A program made the position numbers and the translations under genes. Source: Cyanobacteria bacterium UBA11370 (GTDB lineage Bacteria > Cyanobacteriota > Cyanobacteriia > Cyanobacteriales > Coleofasciculaceae). Taken from it: a stretch of DNA of 10,680 bases. A model generated the notes under the pieces. The model had not been told where the DNA came from. It made no database searches and saw only the letters and a list, made by a program, of their open reading frames with translations. Location: contig DNGI01000542.1 in assembly GCA_003486645.1 (NCBI GenBank), positions 1-10,680 on the forward strand. Direction: 5' to 3'. Each line of letters starts with the position of its first letter. The first letter of the stretch is position 1. Of the stretch, positions 6,797 to 10,680 are shown one piece after another.

Positions 6797-7315
6797 ATGT
6801 CAGGGCAAAAACGCATCCACAAAGAAGTTTCTACGACTCCTCATCACACCCCAGCCTCCAATTCCTTACAAGTCAATCGCTTGAAACTCCCAGAACACTT
6901 AACCAACTCGGAGTCTTCTCAACAGCCAACCCCTTCGATAGAAGAGCAAAGGAAGAGGGCAGACCATTTTAATTATAACTTCCTCGATATCCCGGTCGAT
7001 CCCCCAGAGCCACCGCCACCGCCCATTCAAAGAAAATTTGAGGGATTAGAAAATAACGCTCACCAGCAGTCGGTGCCAAAAGTTAATCCCGTATTGAACG
7101 GACTCAATTGGCTCAAAACTCAGCAATTAGATGAGGATGAAACTATCGAGCGCCAAGAGATGTCTGAAGAATCGGAGGCTGGCGAAGATAACCAGCAGCT
7201 ATTGGCAAACTCAACAACACCACAGGTTCAACTCCAAAAAGACAATCAAAGACCTTCAGGTTTTACGACCAACTATGTAGTCTATCCGGGGAAGCAGCCC
7301 AACACCATTGTCTGA
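6797..7315 (+). CDS. N-terminal part of the interrupted toxin: eCIS-cargo-like leader
   Basis: 172 residues from ATG 6797, with a weak GGGAG upstream. It is polar, Pro/Gln/Glu-rich and probably disordered. The segment FNYNFLDIPVDPPEPPPPPIQRKFE (about 58-82) resembles the leader just before the DUF4157 region in cyanobacterial eCIS cargo proteins, and VQLQKDN near 145 fits the same style. The HExxH motif of DUF4157 is absent. By analogy the leader would load the toxin into a contractile injection particle; that is inference, and no eCIS structural gene lies in the window. The last residues (TNYVVYPGKQPNTIV) lead straight into the beta-rich region beyond the TGA. Confidence 0.65.
   Translation: MSGQKRIHKEVSTTPHHTPASNSLQVNRLKLPEHLTNSESSQQPTPSIEEQRKRADHFNYNFLDIPVDPPEPPPPPIQRKFEGLENNAHQQSVPKVNPVLNGLNWLKTQQLDEDETIERQEMSEESEAGEDNQQLLANSTTPQVQLQKDNQRPSGFTTNYVVYPGKQPNTIV
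7313..7315 (+). other. In-frame TGA interrupting the toxin gene
   Basis: The context is ATTGTCTGAATTCGA. Same frame before and after; next in-frame start candidates are TTG 7490 and ATG 7661, neither with a good ribosome binding site. I see no SECIS-like stem directly downstream and no reason to expect selenocysteine use. Confidence 0.85.
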
Positions 7316-7489
7316 ATTCGAGTATCGGATAACATCGTTTGGGAAAATCGGGAATGGCCTAGCAATAGTTCCTGGACAGCAAGTTTTAAGGCTATTATCG
7401 AACGAGCTGATGGCAGTTTCTCCAGAGTTTATGAGCCAGATGAGCAATTTTACCTGGCTCCAGGTGATCAAGTCTTAGGTCCGGCTGGC

Positions 7490-9013
7490 TTGATCGGCTC
7501 TGATGGCTTAGAAGTCGGCGTACAAGGCGATTCTAACGCTACCGGAGGCAGTCGTTTCTTTATTCCTCCCCAACCTGATAGCACTGATAGTGCCATCATC
7601 GAGCTGTTCAAAAATGAAATTGGGCTCGAACCCAATGCAGCTCAGAGTGTATTAGACACGATGCGTACCCAGACTAATAATCCACCTTGGATAATCAGTC
7701 GGGAGATGCTCCCACAATCAGATGGGACATCGCTTTTGTTAGTAATTATAGATGTACAACTACTTCGGCAGACCCTACAGCAACCTGAAGAGCCACCTCA
7801 ACAGCAAGAGGGTATATTAGAAACAATTTGGGGTGGTTTGATTGGTGAATTTAACCCCAATCCGTCTTTAGGAAGCATCGGGATTGATTTTGCCACTAGT
7901 ATTATTCCTGGCGTGGATCAAATTGCTGATTTACGCGATTTAATGGCTCATCTGTATTACTTAGTGATTAAAGGGGAATACTCCCAGCCTTTACGATGGG
8001 TAGGTTTAGGATTTACTTTAATTGGCTTAGTGCCTTTATTGGGCAGTGCGATTAAGTCAGCGAGTAAGGTTTTATATAACAAAGGAGCCGCCGAAATTGT
8101 TAACAATCTCGGTGAACTTCTAGAACCGATTCGCCAAGTTTTGCCCGAGATTGGTGAGGTGAGAGCCTTGCAGGATTTAATTAATCGTTCTTGGAATAAC
8201 TGGGCTAGCTTTGGGCAAAAGAAGTGGAGCGAAATTGTTAATAATTTGTATGCTAAGGTCGATAGCATTCCTGATATTCTGTTAGGGGGTAACAAGAATG
8301 TTCTGCTGGAGGCGATTAAGAGAGTTCAGCAGGAAAGTGGGGCACTGACCAGGGCTTTTGATGAGATTCGGCGTAAAATTGATGAGGGTTTGGATGAGAT
8401 TGGACGATTACTCAATCCGAATGGGGAATTAGTAACTCCAGAGGGAGTGAGAGTGCCGTCCGATGAGGGGATAAATGGGCCACGGCGGATTGAAGGAACT
8501 GGAGGAAGCCCTAACCCTCGTAATACTCGATTTCTCAATGTAGAAGAAGCTAGAGAATTTATTGCTCAGAAAATTGCTTCAGGAGAAAGTCTAACACTAG
8601 ATTTGTTTGGTGGAAGAATATCACAGATTCCTGGCGCTATAAATATTGATATGATTGCTGAAGAGGGAATAAGAGCAACAATTGCTGATTTAGTTAGAAT
8701 TTTTCCAGACAACAGTGTTGACGAAATTATTGCGAGTGGCCCCCAGGCAGAGTTTCTTGAAGAAGCAGCAAGAGTCTTAAAACCAAGAGGTCGTATTTAT
8801 ATAAATGCTAATTTCTCGAACAGGTACAGATTTGGGACAAGAACAGGAAAAAAACCACCAGATAGTGAAACTTTGGAAAGACTGCGTTTACGTATTGTAC
8901 AAGATGATGGTTCGATTGAGCCTAGGTTTGCCAACCTAGAATTTCGTCGAACTGATGGCAATCAAATCCCAATAGAAACTGTAAGAACAGTAATTTTTGA
9001 GAAACTAGAATGA
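7490..9013 (+). CDS. C-terminal part of the interrupted toxin: pre-toxin region and methyltransferase-like domain
   Basis: 507 residues from TTG 7490, the frame being open from 7316. Residues about 108-190 are the hydrophobic pre-toxin region (GIDFATSIIPGVDQIADLRD, then RWVGLGFTLIGLVPLLG), homologous to 140-225 of the toxin at 59. The junction is at 290-340 (GELVTPEGVRVPSDEGINGP). The unique C-terminus (about 348-507) fits a class I SAM-dependent methyltransferase fold: motif I LTLDLFGGR (368-376), acidic turn INIDM (384-388), D400 in IADL, motif IV SVDEIIASGPQ (409-419) and RVLKPRGRIYI (428-438). The same order, with PGAIN after motif I, occurs in methyltransferase-like tips of polymorphic toxins. 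Motif I is atypical (FGG instead of GxG), so SAM binding is not certain. The stop overlaps the start of the probable immunity gene (ATGA). Confidence 0.7.
   Translation: MIGSDGLEVGVQGDSNATGGSRFFIPPQPDSTDSAIIELFKNEIGLEPNAAQSVLDTMRTQTNNPPWIISREMLPQSDGTSLLLVIIDVQLLRQTLQQPEEPPQQQEGILETIWGGLIGEFNPNPSLGSIGIDFATSIIPGVDQIADLRDLMAHLYYLVIKGEYSQPLRWVGLGFTLIGLVPLLGSAIKSASKVLYNKGAAEIVNNLGELLEPIRQVLPEIGEVRALQDLINRSWNNWASFGQKKWSEIVNNLYAKVDSIPDILLGGNKNVLLEAIKRVQQESGALTRAFDEIRRKIDEGLDEIGRLLNPNGELVTPEGVRVPSDEGINGPRRIEGTGGSPNPRNTRFLNVEEAREFIAQKIASGESLTLDLFGGRISQIPGAINIDMIAEEGIRATIADLVRIFPDNSVDEIIASGPQAEFLEEAARVLKPRGRIYINANFSNRYRFGTRTGKKPPDSETLERLRLRIVQDDGSIEPRFANLEFRRTDGNQIPIETVRTVIFEKLE
8353..8510 (+). repeat. 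Toxin junction repeat, copy 2
   Basis: 158 bases matching 1018-1175 with about nine mismatches and no gaps. The conservation ends right after the Gly/Ser linker, where the methyltransferase-like domain begins. Confidence 0.9.
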
Positions 9014-9402
9014 CAATCATTAATGGCTATTTTGATGAGCTAGAGTTTTGGGATTCTTGTTACTTTGGTAAGCCTATCATCAAAGATAATAAATTAGTAA
9101 TTCCAGTTCGTAACCTTGGCATTTACGAAACTCATCCATTAAATAATACGGATGAGCTTATTGTCTTGCAAGAATGCAAGTTAGTTTTTTGTGATGTTCA
9201 AAAGTCTGAACGCATCGTTTATGAATACTTAGGGGAACCCAAGAGCGGTCAGGGTTTCAAGCCATCATACAAAGTGAATGATGGTCTATTTATGAAAACT
9301 GCTGAACCGATAACAACATTCTTTTTAGAGGGTGTTTGGGAAGATCCACCAGCCTACGTCACTTGGGAAATCAATAGTGTTTCCTTCTATCTTGAAGTAT
9401 AA
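9010..9402 (+). CDS. Probable cognate immunity protein of the methyltransferase-like toxin
   Basis: A 130-residue acidic protein whose ATG overlaps the toxin stop (ATGA at 9010-9013), implying translational coupling. It is predicted to be beta-rich (KLVIPVRNLGIYE, ELIVLQECKLVFCDV, RIVYEYLG, AYVTWEINSVSFYLEV), with no signal peptide or membrane segment. I do not recognise the family. Placement directly after a polymorphic toxin tip, size and acidity are the standard marks of a cytosolic immunity protein. Because the toxin frame is broken upstream, this gene may now act as an orphan protector. Confidence 0.65.
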   Translation: MTIINGYFDELEFWDSCYFGKPIIKDNKLVIPVRNLGIYETHPLNNTDELIVLQECKLVFCDVQKSERIVYEYLGEPKSGQGFKPSYKVNDGLFMKTAEPITTFFLEGVWEDPPAYVTWEINSVSFYLEV

Positions 9403-9410
9403 ATTTACCA

Positions 9411-9815
9411 GTGAGTGGGATTCATCAATCTGATACACCGAGACTGAAAAATTGTCTGGGACAAGTTTGTGAAGACGTTCGCATTTGGACTTATTCAGAA
9501 TCGGAAGCTGACAGAAGAGATTCAGAGAGAGAGAAAGAGAGAGGATACTTTACACCTGAAGAGTTTGAAGAAGAAATCCAAGCTTTAGAAAAACAAATAG
9601 CAAGACGAGGAGAGGAGATTACTGACTCAGGTATTTCTTACTTGCTATCCAATGACGAAGAAATAATCTACTGCTGCAATTTGTACGACGGTTATCTAAG
9701 TGATAGGCTGTTGTTCGTACAAGACTTGCACCAAGAATACATACACAGTTGTTTTTCTTTAGGGCAAGACAAGTACATTATTCCACCGAAAAAGTTCAAA
9801 TTTTCAGGCAAGTAG
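9411..9815 (+). pseudogene. Truncated fourth copy of the tandem family
   Basis: 134 residues from GTG 9411. From about residue 11 (RLKNCLGQVCEDVRIWTYS) to the end it aligns with the C-terminal 125 residues of the genes at 1932, 2710 and 3487; the N-terminal 110 residues are missing and replaced by nine unrelated codons. The first half matches copy 3 (ESEADRR, KQIARRG) and the second half copy 1 (EEITDSG, SYLLSN, YCCNLYDG), so it is a recombinant. The 3' tail GGCAAGTAGCAGTAA is kept. It could still be translated, but loss of the variable N-terminal region suggests a remnant. Confidence 0.7.
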
Positions 9816-9875
9816 CAGTAAGTAGAAAATGGAAATTTTAAAAAATTAATTTCAATTTATTTAAAAGATCTATCT

Positions 9876-10076
9876 TTGTCAACATTTCCTGTCGAGGAAC
9901 CGTTAGGTCACTTTTGCCATAATTTTAAATCTATATGTTTAATTCCTAATGATTCGGTTAATCCTTACTCTATGACAATGATAAAAGGAGTGAGTGATTA
10001 TCAGATAGTGTACTTGTCACCAGAACGGCTTGAAGAACAAAAATATGTATTAATTGATAAGAGCAGTTGTGAATGA
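9876..10076 (+). CDS. Short frame, uncertain gene or remnant
   Basis: 66 residues from TTG 9876, with the frame open back to 9822. There is no ribosome binding site. The middle and end read as plausible protein (KSICLIPNDSVNPYSMTMIK, DYQIVYLSPERLEEQKYVLI), but I cannot assign a family. It may be the remains of an immunity gene, possibly frameshifted into the next frame near 10054. Confidence 0.3.
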   Translation: MSTFPVEEPLGHFCHNFKSICLIPNDSVNPYSMTMIKGVSDYQIVYLSPERLEEQKYVLIDKSSCE

Positions 10077-10194
10077 AGACACAAGAACTCTTTTGACCGC
10101 AATACCTGACCTTACTCCTAAAGCCTTAAGAAATCTTGCGGCAAACCAGGGTTGGAATCCCGATCAAGCTATTTGGCAAATAATACAACCATAA
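10069..10194 (+). CDS. Candidate 41-residue ORF, or second half of a frameshifted gene
   Basis: GTG 10069 overlaps the previous stop by eight bases. The peptide is helix-prone and protein-like (LLTAIPDLTPKALRNLAANQ, then GWNPDQAIWQIIQP). Its stop lies next to the ribosome binding site of the gene at 10208. The frame is open back to 10054, so it could equally be the true C-terminus of the frame at 9876 after a frameshift. Confidence 0.3.
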   Translation: MNEDTRTLLTAIPDLTPKALRNLAANQGWNPDQAIWQIIQP

Positions 10195-10198
10195 GGAG
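10193..10198 (+). promoter_or_regulatory. Ribosome binding site AAGGAG
   Basis: A strong Shine-Dalgarno sequence nine bases before ATG 10208. It overlaps the stop codon of the small frame at 10069, which would favour coupled translation. Confidence 0.7.
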
Positions 10199-10207
10199 AG
10201 AAATATA

Positions 10208-10678
10208 ATGAACAAAAAATGCCTTCTTGACGCTGATGGATATCGTACAGTATTTGAACTAAAAAGCATAGATTCTAATAGAGAAATGCTTGATTTAGTG
10301 GTTGAATTTCAGGTAGATCCTAGATTGAGAAAGATTTCAGTTAGGTCGGTATCCTCTTATATTGATATTAAAGATTTGAAGAGATTGGTAACTTACTTTG
10401 AGCAGCATATCGCCTCTTTAAAAGAAAACTCTAACAGTAAATCATCTGTCTTCATCGAATATGGTCTTAGTTTTCAGATTCAAGCTTCTGAGGGAGAAAT
10501 TCGTTCCGAAAGCGAAGGAGAGTTTAGTCTTCAAGTTATGGTCAATATAGGTCAGCCAGCAAAAGGGTATCCTCGAACTTATATAGGTGGCGAATCTGTT
10601 GTTACTCTAGAAAATATTCAAAGCTTTACTTCATCGGTCAATGAACTACTGACTGAGTTACAGCCTTTTTCAGGCTAA
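10208..10678 (+). CDS. Hypothetical beta-rich protein, possible immunity protein
   Basis: A 156-residue protein with a well-supported ATG start. The pattern is strands (EMLDLVVEFQVD, KISVRSVSSYIDI), a helix (KDLKRLVTYFEQHIASLKEN), more strands (SSVFIEYGLSFQIQ, EGEFSLQVMVNIG), then a final helix (FTSSVNELLTEL). This layout recalls WapI-like immunity proteins, in which a helix for 'LxxLxxxLE' sits between two beta sheets, but I am not certain of the family. There is no signal peptide. Its stop overlaps an ATG at 10678-10680 (TAATG), so another coupled gene probably follows beyond the window. Confidence 0.7.
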   Translation: MNKKCLLDADGYRTVFELKSIDSNREMLDLVVEFQVDPRLRKISVRSVSSYIDIKDLKRLVTYFEQHIASLKENSNSKSSVFIEYGLSFQIQASEGEIRSESEGEFSLQVMVNIGQPAKGYPRTYIGGESVVTLENIQSFTSSVNELLTELQPFSG

Positions 10679-10680
10679 TG

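Larger units (their letters stand above)
6797..9013 (+). pseudogene. Full-length extent of the methyltransferase-type toxin, interrupted by one TGA
   Basis: From ATG 6797 to the stop at 9011-9013 one reading frame is open except for a single TGA at 7313-7315 (codon 173). The 58 codons between this stop and TTG 7490 contain no stops and read as protein (including DNIVWENREWPSNSSW and FYLAPGDQVLGPAG). Without the TGA the product would be 738 residues: leader, beta-rich region, pre-toxin region, junction, methyltransferase-like domain. CGA to TGA or TGG to TGA would each explain the stop with one base change. It is either a recent null allele, a sequencing error, or a stop read through at low level. 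Confidence 0.7.
9816..10207 (+). other. Decayed-looking stretch with short frames
   Basis: 392 AT-rich bases holding the short frames at 9876 and 10069. No promoter or terminator is convincing. Confidence 0.5.

Noticed and set aside
6790..6972. 60-codon + strand frame from TTG overlapping the toxin leader
   Set aside because: It overlaps the gene at 6797 in another frame, and the leader in the toxin frame has recognisable composition while this one does not.
7313..7315. Selenocysteine recoding of the TGA
   Set aside because: No SECIS-like hairpin was seen just downstream, and cyanobacteria are not known for selenoproteins with this architecture. A point mutation is simpler.
7957..8538. Long open frames on the - strand inside the second toxin
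   Set aside because: They lie opposite a clearly homologous coding region, have no ribosome binding sites and no recognisable content.

Overview
The window reads as an accessory toxin-immunity island from a cyanobacterium. Five exact copies of the cyanobacterial HIP1 octamer GCGATCGC are present (839, 4208, 6230, 6617, 6722). The base composition is AT-leaning, and the leader of the gene at 6797 looks like the leaders of cyanobacterial extracellular contractile injection system (eCIS) cargo proteins. All convincing genes are on the + strand. I see no tRNA, rRNA, CRISPR array or transposase.

Left module (1-4199): a 618-residue polymorphic toxin carries TPR repeats, a hydrophobic pre-toxin region, a conserved junction and a C-terminal kinase-like domain. 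Its stop codon is 16 bases before the first of three tandem paralogous genes (about 235 residues each), which are the best immunity candidates for it. The three copies are mosaics of one another, and the spacers between them are also duplicated.

Middle (4200-6796): a row of small unrelated genes (122, about 64, 172 and 77 residues, the last a zinc-ribbon protein) has the look of an orphan immunity bank with some decay. A clear DUF4291 protein follows, then about 300 bases of spacer with two HIP1 sites.

Right module (6797-9815): a second polymorphic toxin has an eCIS-type leader, the same pre-toxin region and junction as the first toxin, and a different C-terminus that reads as a class I methyltransferase-like fold. 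One in-frame TGA at 7313-7315 splits it, with the same frame open on both sides. An overlapping gene (ATGA overlap at 9010-9013) is the probable immunity protein. It is followed by a fourth, N-terminally truncated copy of the tandem family from the left module.

Right end (9816-10680): a decayed-looking stretch with short frames leads into a 156-residue gene with a strong ribosome binding site. That gene ends in a TAATG overlap with a start codon at the window edge.

Overall logic (inference): one toxin chassis was duplicated and given different warheads through a 158-base near-identical junction, and each warhead is followed by its own protective genes. The large number of immunity-like genes relative to the two toxins suggests repeated warhead replacement that left old immunity genes behind.
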